Shown piece after piece: positions 10,418 to 20,300 of a stretch of DNA of 64,000 nt. The position numbers were made by a program, and so were the translations under genes. This DNA comes from Drosophila persimilis (taxonomy: Eukaryota; Arthropoda; Insecta; Diptera; Drosophilidae): contig NW_020825444.1 of the NCBI RefSeq assembly GCF_003286085.1, positions 1 to 64,000 of the forward strand. Reading direction: 5' to 3'. How positions within the stretch are numbered: position 1 is the stretch's first letter; each line of letters begins with the position of its first letter. The notes under the pieces are model-generated. The model was not told the origin of the DNA. It saw only the letters and a list, made by a program, of their open reading frames with translations, and made no database searches.

Positions 10418-12657
10418 CTACGCTGGGATGATCGTCGAACGCAATCGAACAGCAATCGGCGCTTCTTTACGAAGGCGGCTTGTCGTAATTACGTCTTGAT
10501 CATCGGGAACCTCTGTAATTGCATAGAATGGCAGGAAATTTGGCAATGTAGAAATTGTTGAAAGTTGAATTTCATTTAGCGTGGATATGTAGGTTTTTAA
10601 TATATGGAAAAGTTCGCGCTGCAGTTCCTGATTCTCCGATCGCAGTTTTTCCACTTGCACCTGGCACTCGAGCAGCTGCTTCCTGCATTGCTGCTCTAAG
10701 TTTTAGTACTCCCGCGTTGTGGGTCGAAAATCGTCAATAGAGATGCACGAGGAATTTTCAAAAGCGGCTAAAGCTGCACGCTTATTCTCCGAGCTATCAA
10801 TGCTTTCTGATACTATCCAACCAAGCTTTGTCTCCTGCAATGTTGGCAATTGGGCTGATAGTCGAATCTGTCCGACGCACATTAAATCGAAGAACGAACC
10901 AGAACCTATCAACAGATCGATATAACAGATCGATACGTTGGGGCTTGGAGAAATTAGGATCAGCTAGTTTTAGATTATTCGGCATTGGCCAATCCTTTGC
11001 GTCTACGCCGAAGTTAGGCTGCATTTCCGTAATTGAGTTGGTGACAATTGCAGCGAAGGAAGCTCGATAGCTTGCGTCCTGGGATTGTACAACTATATGT
11101 ACAGACTTGCTCGAAGGTAGAATGGAATCTCCGATTCCAGAGATGTGAACATAAGACGAGCGATGATCCAACTGCAACTGATCAGCAAGTCTAGATGTTA
11201 CAAAGTTTGCCTGTGATGCAGAATCCAAAATGGCACGACATGGGATAAGTGCTCCATAACGATCTGTTACATGGACGAGGGCAGTAGGTAGCAACACGTT
11301 CTGGCTAGGCTGAGATTTCTAGATCGAGGGGGGAGGGCTAGAACACCCGCTTGCTAGAAGCACAGTCGCGGCCTCTTGCTGGATCGATTCCTCGGCCGGT
11401 GAAGAGGAAGATGAAGCACCAGTTCCCGATGGCATGTGGAGTAGCGTGTGATGTTTGGCCTGGCAATGCCTGCAAAGTCCTGACCTGCACCTCTGCAATT
11501 CATGGCCTTTGTTGAGGCAGTTCAAACACAAGCGGCTCTTCTTTGCTTCTTTGTATCGTTCAAACGCAGAGAGATTCAGGAATGCCTGACATCTAGATAT
11601 GTAATGCTCGGAGGAATTGCAATGGTTACATATGGGGTTAGGATGGTCGTTACTGGAGGTGATAAGGGTGACAGGTTTGTCTTCTCCCACCTGTTGACTA
11701 GGACTTGTTGCCATGGCTGATCCCAAATTCTCCAGCATCCGACATCTCGCTTCCAAAAATGAGGCCATGCTTGACCACCGAGGCAATCCTGACGTCGGCA
11801 AGTTCTCTTCCCATTTCTCCTTTGTTTTGTGGTCCAGTTTCGTGCCTATGATGAAGATCAGCAACCCATCCGAAATCTCCTGCGGGGTCGCCAAGGTCTG
11901 AAGTGCACGCAAGTGCGAATTGATTTTGTCGCTGAGCGCGCGCAAGCCGATAGCTGAGCCCTTCTCCACCCCTTGCAGCCCGAAAATAGCCTTGACGTGT
12001 GCCTGAAAATGTAACAGTTTATTATCGAATCGCAACATTAGCAAATTTAACGCCTTGTCGTAATTCTCCTCAGAAAGTTCCAAGGAACGAATCGTATCCA
12101 GCGCAGCACCATCTAGACATCCACGAAGATATTGGAATTTTTCGATGATTGGGATGGTCTTTCTGCACCATTGTCGAGAACATCGAGTGGAATTCTGGCC
12201 AATCCATGTAGTTCCCACCGAATCGCGGAAGCTGCAACTCGGGCATTCGAGAACGGCCTATACTATTATAGGCGAACAACGACGAATTCCCCTCGAGAGT
12301 ATGCCGAGCTGTTGAATTGGCAACATTTACCGTGCGAGCAGCCAGCAACTCCCCCGACAGCCTGGACCAAACCTTGACATAAACATTCGAAAAGTCCAGC
12401 CGGGCATCATGGGCTAACTGCAGGAAATCCAGCCTTTCAAGGCTCGTTTGAGCGGCATCGAAATCCGCATTCATTCGCTCGATTTGCTCTAAGCGAGCTT
12501 AAAGTTCTGCCTCATCTAACTCGGCAAGCTCTTCCTTGGTGAGAAAGCGATCCATGGCCTTTAGTTGGCGCGCGACGGACTCGGCCTTGTGCTTGTAGAA
12601 ATCTACATCACTCGGCATTGCTGCGTTCGCGACATTGGTAGGCTCAGGTGCTGCCAT
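10418..12657 (-). pseudogene. gag: BEL2 gag-protease remnant with replaced 3' end, copy A1
   Basis: Read on the minus strand from Met at 12657. A coiled-coil-like N-terminus is followed by the BEL/Pao gag core (RMPELQLPRFGG block, then GCLDGAALDTIRSLELSEEN) and zinc knuckles (CNHCNSSEHYISRC, CLNCLNKGHELQRC, CRHCQAKHH). A retropepsin region with CRAILDSASQANF follows. Breaks: a TAA at 12499-12501, shared with A2 but not B1 or B2; a frameshift near 12175; a TAG at 11319-11321 between gag and protease; and a TAA at 10703-10705. A private 13-base tandem duplication lies near 10920. After the last TAA the same frame continues as a leucine-rich, coiled-coil-like segment to 10418, where RT should be. 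RT, RNase H and integrase are missing. Confidence 0.85.
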
Positions 12658-12988
12658 GTTGAGGTTTTAAAAGAGTCACTCAGCACGACCGAAAAAAAAC
12701 ACCCTGTATACGTATAAACGTGGGAACCGAAAGCAAAGGGATTACAGCTAATGCCTTTAGCTGTGCGAGCTGTCCGATTCCGCTTTGTACTCCGCTTGTG
12801 TGTATTAGTGATTTCGCTGCACTGCACTGACCGAATTGTCGCGACAGAGAAATTAATAGCCAGCAATGCGTGTATGTAGGTGTATGTAAGTATGTTTTAG
12901 CACCGAATTGTGCTTAACCGCCGAAAATTTGTTAAGGCTAACGAATGTTGATCGCGAATGATTATTAATTGACACTGCAACTCAGAAA

Positions 12989-13006
12989 TCACGTCGGGGT
13001 CACCAA
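12989..13006 (-). other. BEL2 primer-binding site, copy A1
   Basis: On the minus strand this reads TTGGTGACCCCGACGTGA, identical to the 18 bases after the BEL1 5' LTR. Two otherwise different BEL families thus use the same primer site. It sits six bases inside the 5' LTR end. Confidence 0.8.
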
Positions 13007-13012
13007 ATTTTA

Positions 13013-13383
13013 TGTGGAGATAATGTTTTTTATCCCCAATCGGCCGACTAATTATTCCAATTAAATAAAACTCGGCGCAGAAATAAAATTGCGATATGTT
13101 CTTTAATGCGTGACATCCAAATTGCAAGTGTGGCTTGCCTGCCCTTTACATTGCCGCTCCGATCGCTAAGCGCAGCTTCGCTCGGCCGACGTCGGTAGGC
13201 AGACGCAAAGCGGAGATAGCGAAGAGCGAGCTGGCAGAGAGCGTTTAGCAGGGCAAGCAAGCGCAAAGCTTTAACAAACAAATGAGTGACATAGACATAA
13301 GTAACAAACGAAATAAGCGGCTGAGGGCCAAGAATTAGGTGCTATTTGGCAAGCAGCTAATCGGCTGGGTTCTGCTCCGAACA
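13013..13383 (-). repeat. BEL2 5' LTR, copy A1
   Basis: 371 bases, the partner of 9937-10307; it is followed by the GTCAT target duplication. Confidence 0.93.
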
Positions 13384-13872
13384 GTCATGTCAGGGGGCAC
13401 GGCACGGCACACGACAGACACCACAAAAAAGAAAACAGGGCACCACAGAAAAAAGGAAATGGCGACACGGCAAAGAACAATCAAAAGCGACACGACACGA
13501 CACGGTTATAAACGTCCGACGATCGCAACCTCTCAAGCGGGTGGACGAGATGAGAGTGGCAGACGATATTCATTGTGGAACACTCCATATCCGCCAACTC
13601 TCACACTCTCCCCTCCACTCGATTGGCCCGATCGCCGATCGTCATTTACCGGTGCTCTCACCCCCGGTTCCACTTTCACTCACGCTAATATTGAGTGAGA
13701 TGAAAGTGGTCCAAGGGCAGCAGCACCGATAAGTTGGCAATGGAAAATTGTCTGGGCGTAATTGCCGAAGTTGGCGGCCGATAACACACTGGCATTGATA
13801 AATGCAATTTGAATTTCAATTGACTTTTGTGTGTTATCGGCTCGGGTATTTTCCTAATTGGCGTGGTATTTT
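13384..13872 (-). repeat. Non-LTR leader-like segment with 13-bp palindrome, copy A1
   Basis: About 490 bases outside BEL2. Contains a 13-base inverted repeat (GCCGATAACACAC at 13777-13789 and its complement at 13829-13841) with a 39-base loop. GCCGCCAACTTCGGCAATT lies beside it on the minus strand. The loop is the site where BEL1 sits in the 20-kb units. A TATAAA occurs on the plus strand at 13507-13512. The right edge runs into a Helitron. Together with 9853-9936 it forms a ~575-base piece with a poly(A)-type end. Small ORFs here are not supported. Confidence 0.55.
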
Positions 13873-14981
13873 TATACCCGATACTCAAAATGAGTATTGG
13901 GGTATATTAGATTTGTGGTAAAAGTGGATGTGTGTAACGTCCAGAAGGAATCGTTTCCGACCCTATAAAGTATATATATATTCTTGATCAGCATCAATAG
14001 CCGAGTCGATTGAGCCCTGTCTGTCTGTCCGTCCGTCCGTCTGTCCGTCTGTCCGTCCCCTTCAGCGCCTAATGCTCAAAGACTATAAGAGCTAGAGCAA
14101 CGATGTTTTGGATCCAGACTTCTGTGATATGTCACTGCTCCAAAAATATTTCAAAACTTTGCCCCGCCCACTTCCGCCCCCACAAAGGGCGAAAATCTGT
14201 GGCATCCACAATTTCGACGATACGAGAAAACTAAAAACGCAGAATCGTAGAAGATGACTATATCTTTTAGAGTGCAAAATCTGAACCAGATCGTATAATT
14301 ATTACAGCCAGAATCACGAAAACAATTTCACTCTTTCTCGCTCTGTCTCACTCTAACACACAGGTTTCATGGTCGGTTTTGCCAATTGCAAAATATGAGT
14401 TCAAGGATCTCAGAACCTATAAAAGCCAGAGCAACCAAATTTGGTATCCACACTCCTGTGATATCGGACCTTGACCGTTTCCTGTCCAAATTTCGCCACA
14501 CCCCCTTCCGCCCCCGCAAAGGACGAAAATCTGAGGCAACCACAAATCTCAGAGACTATTAAGGCTAGAGTAACCAAATTTGGTACACACACTCCTTTAA
14601 GATGTCACTATAAAACGTATTTCTCAGAATTTCGCCCCACCCCCATCCGCCCCCACAAAGGACGAAAATCTGTTGCATCCACAATATTGCAGATTTGAGA
14701 AAACTAAAAATGCAGAATCATAGATAATGACCATATCTATTAGATTGCTGAATCTGGATCAGATCAGATCATTTTTATAGCCAAAAGGAACAAATCAATT
14801 TGCAGTGGCTACGCAGCGCCCGACGTCACGCTCAGACTGATTTTCTGTCTCTCTCGCACGCACTCTTTGCCGTGTCGTTAAATATTAGCGGCATCTGCCG
14901 GAGGAGAGCCATACTGACTTAGTATCGGGTATAACCGTAGAGTTGCGGTGTCCGCAGCAACTCACAACGTTCCCCCTCGTT
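13873..14981 (+). mobile_element. ISY/DINE-1-like Helitron, copy 3 (recombinant)
   Basis: Full-length copy. Its first ~190 bases match the Helitron at 38963 (GTAAAAG, CCTATAAAG, GAGCCCTG, microsatellite order). From about position 14236 onward it matches the Helitron at 8738. This is the product expected from unequal crossing-over within the element. Confidence 0.9.
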
Positions 14982-15065
14982 TTTTTTTAAATTAATGTTA
15001 TTTAATGGCGAGAAGAAAGTTTGTCGGTAGTAGTAGTGGCGGAGGGGGAAGGGACTTTTTGTCAT

Positions 15066-18000
15066 TGTGGAGATAATGTTTTTTATCCCCAATCGGCCGA
15101 CTAATTATTCCAATTAAATAAAACTCGGCGCAGAAATAAAATTGCGATATGTTCTTTAATGCGTGACATCCAAATTGCAAGTGTGGCTTGCCTGCCCTTT
15201 ACATTGCCGCTCCGATCGCTAAGCGCAGCTTCGCTCGGCCGACGTCGGTAGGCAGACGCAAAGCGGAGATAGCGAAGAGCGAGCTGGCAGAGAGCGTTTA
15301 GCAGGGCAAGCAAGCGCAAAGCTTTAACAAACAAATGAGTGACATAGACATAAGTAACAAACAAAATAAGCGGCTGAGGGCCAAGAATTAGGTGCTATTT
15401 GGCAAGCAGCTAATCGGCTGGGTTCTGCTCCCAACATTCACCCCCCGTTGGAAGGCAAAGGCTTTCAACAGATCCACCCTGAAGGGGCAAAACCGCTATT
15501 TTTCCAACGGCCCTCTTGAAGATGCTTGCTTGTGCGCAGCTGGCGGCTACGCTGGGATGATCGTCGAACGCAATCGAACAGCAATCGGCGCTTCTTTACG
15601 AAGGCGGCTTGTCGTAATTACGTCTTGATCATCGGGAACCTCTGTAATTGCATAGAATGGCAGGAAATTTGGCAATGTAGAAATTGTTGAAAGTTGAATT
15701 TCATTTAGCGTGGATATGTAGGTTTTTAATATATGGAAAAGTTCGCGCTGCAGTTCCTGATTCTCCGATCGCAGTTTTTCCACTTGCACCTGGCACTCGA
15801 GCAGCTGCTTCCTGCATTGCTGCTCTAAGTTTTAGTACTCCCGCGTTGTGGGTCGAAAATCGTCAATAGAGATGCACGAGGAATTTTCAAAAGCGGCTAA
15901 AGCTGCACGCTTATTCTCCGAGCTATCAATGCTTTCTGATACTATCCAACCAAGCTTTGTCTCCTGCAATGTTGGCAATTGGGCTGATAGTCGAATCTGT
16001 CCGACGCACATTAAATCGAAGAACGAACCAGAACCTATCAACAGATCGATACGTTGGGGCTTGGAGAAATTAGGATCAGCTAGTTTTAGATTATTCGGCA
16101 TTGGCCAATCCTTTGCGTCTACGCCGAAATTAGGCTGCATTTCCGTAATTGAGTTGGTGACAATTGCAGCGAAGGAAGCTCGATAGCTTGCGTCCTGGGA
16201 TTGTACAACTATATGTACAGACTTGCTCGAAGGTAGAATGGAATCTCCGATTCCAGAGATGTGAACATAAGACGAGCGATGATCCAACTGCAACTGATCA
16301 GCAAGTCTAGATGTTACAAAGTTTGCCTGTGATGCAGAATCCAAAATGGCACGACATGGGATAAGTGCTCCATAACGATCTGTTACATGGACGAGGGCAG
16401 TAGGTAGCAACACGTTCTGGCTAGGCTGAGATTTCTAGATCGAGGGGGGAGGGCTAGAACACCCGCTTGCTAGAAGCACAGTCGCGGCCTCTTGCTGGAT
16501 CGATTCCTCGGCCGGTGAAGAGGAAGATGAAGCACCAGTTCCCGATGGCATGTGGAGTAGCGTGTGATGTTTGGCCTGGCAATGCCTGCAAAGTCCTGAC
16601 CTGCACCTCTGCAATTCATGGCCTTTGTTGAGGCAGTTCAAACACAAGCGGCTCTTCTTTGCTTCTTTGTATCGTTCAAACGCAGAGAGATTCAGGAATG
16701 CCTGACATCTAGATATGTAATGCTCGGAGGAATTGCAATGGTTACATATGGGGTTAGGATGGTCGTTACTGGAGGTGATAAGGGTGACAGGTTTGTCTTC
16801 TCCCACCTGTTGACTAGGACTTGTTGCCATGGCTGATCCCAAATTCTCCAGCATCCGACATCTCGCTTCCAAAAATGAGGCCATGCTTGACCACCGAGGC
16901 AATCCTGACGTCGGCAAGTTCTCTTCCCATTTCTCCTTTGTTTTGTGGTCCAGTTTCGTGCCTATGATGAAGATCAGCAACCCATCCGAAATCTCCTGCG
17001 GGGTCGCCAAGGTCTGAAGTGCACGCAAGTGCGAATTGATTTTGTCGCTGAGCGCGCGCAAGCCGATAGCTGAGCCCTTCTCCACCCCTTGCAGCCCGAA
17101 AATAGCCTTGACGTGTGCCTGAAAATGTAACAGTTTATTATCGAATCGCAACATTAGCAAATTTAACGCCTTGTCGTAATTCTCCTCAGAAAGTTCCAAG
17201 GAACGAATCGTATCCAGCGCAGCACCATCTAGACATCCACGAAGATATTGGAATTTTTCGATGATTGGGATGGTCTTTCTGCACCATTGTCGAGAACATC
17301 GAGTGGAATTCTGGCCAATCCATGTAGTTCCCACCGAATCGCGGAAGCTGCAACTCGGGCATTCGAGAACGGCCTATACTATTATAGGCGAACAACGACG
17401 AATTCCCCTCGAGAGTATGCCGAGCTGTTGAATTGGCAACATTTACCGTGCGAGCAGCCAGCAACTCCCCCGACAGCCTGGACCAAACCTTGACATAAAC
17501 ATTCGAAAAGTCCAGCCGGGCATCATGGGCTAACTGCAGGAAATCCAGCCTTTCAAGGCTCGTTTGAGCGGCATCGAAATCCGCATTCATTCGCTCGATT
17601 TGCTCTAAGCGAGCTTAAAGTTCTGCCTCATCTAACTCGGCAAGCTCTTCCTTGGTGAGAAAGCGATCCATGGCCTTTAGTTGGCGCGCGACGGACTCGG
17701 CCTTGTGCTTGTAGAAATCTACATCACTCGGCATTGCTGCGTTCGCGACATTGGTAGGCTCAGGTGCTGCCATGTTGAGGTTTTAAAAGAGTCACTCAGC
17801 ACGACCGAAAAAAACACCCTGTATACGTATAAACGTGGGAACCGAAAGCAAAGGGATTACAGCTAATGCCTTTAGCTGTGCGAGCTGTCCGATTCCGCTT
17901 TGTACTCCGCTTGTGTGTATTAGTGATTTCGCTGCACTGCACTGACCGAATTGTCGCGACAGAGAAATTAATAGCCAGCAATGCGTGTATGTAGGTGTAT

Positions 18001-18498
18001 GTAAGTATGTTTTAGCACCGAATTGTGCTTAACCGCCGAAAATTTGTTAAGGCTAACGAATGTTGATCGCGAATGATTATTAATTGACACTGCAACTCAG
18101 AAATCACGTCGGGGTCACCAAATTTTATGTGGAGATAATGTTTTTTATCCCCAATCGGCCGACTAATTATTCCAATTAAATAAAACTCGGCGCAGAAATA
18201 AAATTGCGATATGTTCTTTAATGCGTGACATCCAAATTGCAAGTGTGGCTTGCCTGCCCTTTACATTGCCGCTCCGATCGCTAAGCGCAGCTTCGCTCGG
18301 CCGACGTCGGTAGGCAGACGCAAAGCGGAGATAGCGAAGAGCGAGCTGGCAGAGAGCGTTTAGCAGGGCAAGCAAGCGCAAAGCTTTAACAAACAAATGA
18401 GTGACATAGACATAAGTAACAAACGAAATAAGCGGCTGAGGGCCAAGAATTAGGTGCTATTTGGCAAGCAGCTAATCGGCTGGGTTCTGCTCCGAACA
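15066..18498 (-). mobile_element. BEL2 non-autonomous LTR retrotransposon, copy A2
   Basis: Tandem copy of 9937-13383 with LTRs at 15066-15436 and 18128-18498 and the same flanking GTCAT. It lacks the private 13-base duplication of A1. It arose by duplication of the locus, because it shares the insertion site. Confidence 0.93.
15547..17773 (-). pseudogene. gag: BEL2 gag-protease remnant, copy A2
   Basis: Same content as 10418-12657 and starts at Met 17773. Breaks: TAA at 17615-17617, a frameshift near 17290, TAG at 16435-16437 and TAA at 15832-15834. The protease part is continuous here (15832-16413, 193 residues). The coiled-coil-like tail continues in the same frame after the last stop (LEQQCRKQLLECQVQVEKLR) to 15547. 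Confidence 0.85.
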
Positions 18499-18987
18499 GT
18501 CATGTCAGGGGGCACGGCACGGCACACGACAGACACCACAAAAAAGAAAACAGGGCACCACAGAAAAAAGGAAATGGCGACACGGCAAAGAACAATCAAA
18601 AGCGACACGACACGACACGGTTATAAACGTCCGACGATCGCAACCTCTCAAGCGGGTGGACGAGATGAGAGTGGCAGACGATATTCATTGTGGAACACTC
18701 CATATCCGCCAACTCTCACACTCTCCCCTCCACTCGATTGGCCCGATCGCCGATCGTCATTTACCGGTGCTCTCACCCCCGGTTCCACTTTCACTCACGC
18801 TAATATTGAGTGAGATGAAAGTGGTCCAAGGGCAGCAGCACCGATAAGTTGGCAATGGAAAATTGTCTGGGCGTAATTGCCGAAGTTGGCGGCCGATAAC
18901 ACACTGGCATTGATAAATGCAATTTGAATTTCAATTGACTTTTGTGTGTTATCGGCTCGGGTATTTTCCTAATTGGCGTGGTATTTT
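18499..18987 (-). repeat. Non-LTR leader-like segment with palindrome, copy A2
   Basis: Same as 13384-13872; palindrome arms span 18892-18956. It runs into the truncated Helitron at 18988. Confidence 0.55.
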
Positions 18988-19060
18988 TATACCCGATACT
19001 CAAAATGAGTATTGGGGTATATTAGATTTGTGGTAAAAGTGGATGTGTGTAACGTCCAGA
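18988..19060 (+). mobile_element. Truncated Helitron at the 20-kb duplication junction
   Basis: Only the first 73 bases of the element are present, ending GTCCAGA. The text then switches to a non-LTR gag tail. The same Helitron in the second unit (38963) continues to its full length. Confidence 0.88.
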
Positions 19061-19125
19061 GAGTGTTAGAGTCTAACAGAGATCCACACAGCCCTTGTTG
19101 GTCAGCACTGTCTGTTTATTGGCAG

Positions 19126-19213
19126 GTACGTGTGATTTTCGTGTGTTTTGTCAGTTTTTCGTCAGTGTGGGTGATTTAATTGTTAATTGTGTTTAATTTT
19201 TGTCTATTTTCAG
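19126..19213 (+). other. Candidate intron on the strand antisense to non-LTR gag
   Basis: CAG|GTACGT donor and a pyrimidine-rich CAG acceptor, 88 bases apart. The donor side is conserved with 45325, while the middle has diverged. Splicing is inferred from sequence only. Confidence 0.35.
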
Positions 19214-19249
19214 GTTTTATTGGCATTAAACTTCTGCTATTCGGCGCAA

Positions 19250-19534
19250 TCAGTAGACGTCGTTTAATCCCTCGCTTTCGAAGTCGCCACTGGATTGTCC
19301 ATTTAGGAACTTACGTAGGTCATCGTAAGGCTCTTCGTCGGTCCATTGGCTGTCGTCGTCCATGTCCATATCCGGCTCAGTGTCCGATATGGCTACTGCT
19401 GTTGCTGTATTGTCGGCGGCTGATGATGTTGGCAGAGGGGCAGGGACTGCTGCTGCTGTTGGTTGCAGTGGGGGCATGGCTGTTGTGCCCTTGCCATTTG
19501 CTGCAGCCAATTTTGTGAGTAGCTCTGGTGAGAC
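19250..19534 (-). pseudogene. gag: Non-LTR gag C-terminus, minus strand, truncated
   Basis: The minus-strand frame ending at 19250 contains a PPLQ motif, a T/A/P-rich linker and an acidic tail with AISDTEPDMDMDDD. The frame at 45301-46227 has a similar order (VPPLQ, linker, AISDCESDIDCE), so this is a diverged copy of the same Gag C-terminus. Upstream parts are lost: at about 19535 the text changes to a plus-sense 3' UTR of a related element, which makes the first residues of the listed frame non-homologous. The 190 bases below 19250 lead to the duplication junction at 19060. Confidence 0.6.
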
Positions 19535-20250
19535 AACTGGTGGCCGGACCAGCAGCCTCTCGGATGCGGCCAATAACACGATACGTTGGCATCACACACC
19601 GATGTCAATGCCAACACACTGGAAAATGCATCTTCGGGTGGCTTGTCCTCCTGTTAGAAATAAAATAACTCGGACCATTGCCATTGCATCGAGTGGCCGG
19701 ACCAGTGCCATTCGGATGCAGCAGCCAATCATCCAGACAGATGCAACGTGGACGGCCGGACCAGAGCCGCTCACCATCTCCAACTTTTGCCCACGATGCA
19801 CGCCAATACTCACATCCAGCCAATTAACAACACACAGGGGGACAACAGAGCCGGCCGGTATACAGCGTAATGTTCGCATTGCGTTTGATATGCCCGCCGG
19901 TGCTCCGTTGTTGTTCGTCCTCCTCTTAGCAATAAAATAAATTGTAATTAATATGTTTATATGTAGTAAATGTATGTCAATTATCGCTTATTTTACCTTG
20001 TCTGCATCAATGTATTTGTTGTAGATGTCAATTGTGTTGTTTCTGTAGTTTTGCATGTCCGTAGATAGTTTGTCCATAGTTTTAGGTACTTGCCTGTGAT
20101 ATTAGGAATAAGTTTTTGTAAATTAATGTAGTTTTTCTGTAGTTAATTGTATATTTTTCGTAGTTTTCTGATTAGTTTTACCTTTTTACTCTTCTTTCCC
20201 ACCTATTTGCCATTCCCATATTCCCCTTGACATGTGGAAACACTAAAAAA
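19535..20250 (+). repeat. Non-LTR retrotransposon 3' UTR (plus sense)
   Basis: Reverse-complement match to 44284-44880, sharing repeated GTGGCCGGACCAG boxes, an AT-rich tail and an A-run at 20245-20250. It is followed at once by the leader (ACCGATAACACAC) of another element: a head-to-tail junction into which BEL1 inserted. Confidence 0.7.
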
Positions 20251-20300
20251 TACCACGCAAATACCAGACCATAATGACCGATAACACACACAAAAGTCAA

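Larger units (their letters stand above)
9937..13383 (-). mobile_element. BEL2 non-autonomous LTR retrotransposon, copy A1
   Basis: 3447-base BEL/Pao-type element on the minus strand. LTRs lie at 9937-10307 and 13013-13383 (371 bases each, about two differences) and the 5-base TSD GTCAT at 9932-9936 and 13384-13388. The primer site (plus-strand complement) is at 12989-13006, and a G-rich polypurine tract abuts 10307. The ~2.7-kb interior holds gag and protease only, so the element lacks its own RT, RNase H and integrase. Confidence 0.93.
8738..13872. repeat. Nested ~5.1-kb Helitron+BEL2 tandem unit, copy A1
   Basis: Helitron, poly-T-flanked non-LTR piece, BEL2 and a palindrome-bearing leader. 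The block recurs at 13873-18987 with offset 5129 in its left part and 5115-5116 in its right part. A private 13-base tandem duplication at about 10913-10933 accounts for most of the offset change. Confidence 0.93.
13873..18987. repeat. Nested ~5.1-kb Helitron+BEL2 tandem unit, copy A2
   Basis: Second tandem copy of 8738-13872. It is separated from copy A1 by an ISY Helitron that joins two different Helitron variants. Confidence 0.93.
1..19060. repeat. First copy of the ~20-kb tandem duplication (left end cut by window)
   Basis: This block matches 19964-39035 along its whole length in the same order and orientation. The coordinate offset is 19963 at position 1, rises to 19988 by 6300 and is 19975 from 11300 on. 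The match stops at 19060, 73 bases into a Helitron, where the sequence switches to the start of the second copy. The window therefore opens about 903 bases inside this unit. Confidence 0.95.

Noticed and set aside
13339..13698. 119-residue plus-strand frame starting in the BEL2 LTR
   Set aside because: It crosses the LTR edge into the leader; composition-driven with no homology that I can see.
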